From assembly GCA_021158895.1 (NCBI GenBank), contig JAGGSW010000104.1:1-15445 (forward strand): 15,445 nucleotides of DNA, given 5' to 3'. Numbering within the stretch: the stretch's first letter is position 1; each line of letters begins with the position of its first letter. This stretch comes from Candidatus Odinarchaeota archaeon (GTDB lineage: Archaea; Asgardarchaeota; Baldrarchaeia; Baldrarchaeales; DXJG01). The notes beneath the pieces are model-generated. The model made no database searches. It was not told where the DNA came from and saw only the letters and a program-made list of their open reading frames with translations. Below are positions 15,331 to 15,445 of this stretch, piece by piece. Position numbers and translations under genes: made by a program.

Positions 15331-15445
15331 AGCAACACCCCCAATACTGGGCTATGAGACTTCACATCAAAACTCTTTATGGAAATTTTCTGGTATATAG
15401 CAAGTCTCTGATTTGAATATTCATAGTATTGCTTATTTGGATGAT

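Noticed and set aside
15212..15400. 62-codon plus-strand frame at the right end
   Set aside because: It overlaps the minus-strand two-CxxC gene, which has cysteine pairs, an acidic tail and a well-spaced ribosome site; the plus-strand frame has none of these.

Overview
The window is AT-rich and looks archaeal. The signs are TATA-like box A elements about 25-30 bases upstream of several starts, a mix of Shine-Dalgarno-led and apparently leaderless genes, frequent GTG/TTG starts, and a gene set typical of archaea: a fused ChlI/ChlD-type ATPase with VWA domain, a CoA-disulfide-reductase/NADH-oxidase-type flavoprotein, an M24B Xaa-Pro peptidase, an M42 peptidase, a stand-alone roadblock/LC7 protein and several one- or two-CxxC zinc proteins. 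A TACK or Bathyarchaeia-like lineage would fit, but that is inference; no rRNA, tRNA or marker gene is present to settle it.

Layout. Positions 1-5497 are on the minus strand, in transcription order: Xaa-Pro peptidase, then FAD/NAD oxidoreductase 31 bases later (possible operon), then the AAA+/VWA chelatase-like protein with its own box A, then the start of a membrane protein that leaves the window and appears frameshifted. A divergent promoter region near 5500-5618 then drives the plus-strand roadblock gene, followed by a transporter that fuses an MFS permease to a PhoU-like DUF47 domain. This converges on a minus-strand zinc-ribbon/LURP-one-like protein. A gene-poor stretch (8677-9010) may hold a decayed gene. 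Next on the minus strand are lipoate-protein ligase A (catalytic and accessory domains in one chain) and, upstream of it, a HAD-family protein with an Asn in place of the nucleophilic Asp and a C-terminal frameshift. On the plus strand follow an M42 peptidase and a two-gene unit of unknown function: a large protein of repeated beta-sandwich (DUF11-like) modules without an evident signal peptide, and a predicted TIM-barrel glycosidase-like protein. A small two-CxxC protein on the minus strand converges on this unit at the right end.

How the genes work together. Most are independent housekeeping or accessory functions: peptide turnover (two metallopeptidases), thiol/NADH redox, and lipoate attachment. 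The most unusual items are the MFS-DUF47 fusion, the repeat-module plus TIM-barrel pair, and the altered HAD. No CRISPR array, insertion sequence, integrase, tRNA or rRNA was seen. Two genes carry single-base frame disruptions of the same kind (one base short in or beside a short homopolymer), which may be sequencing errors rather than biology.
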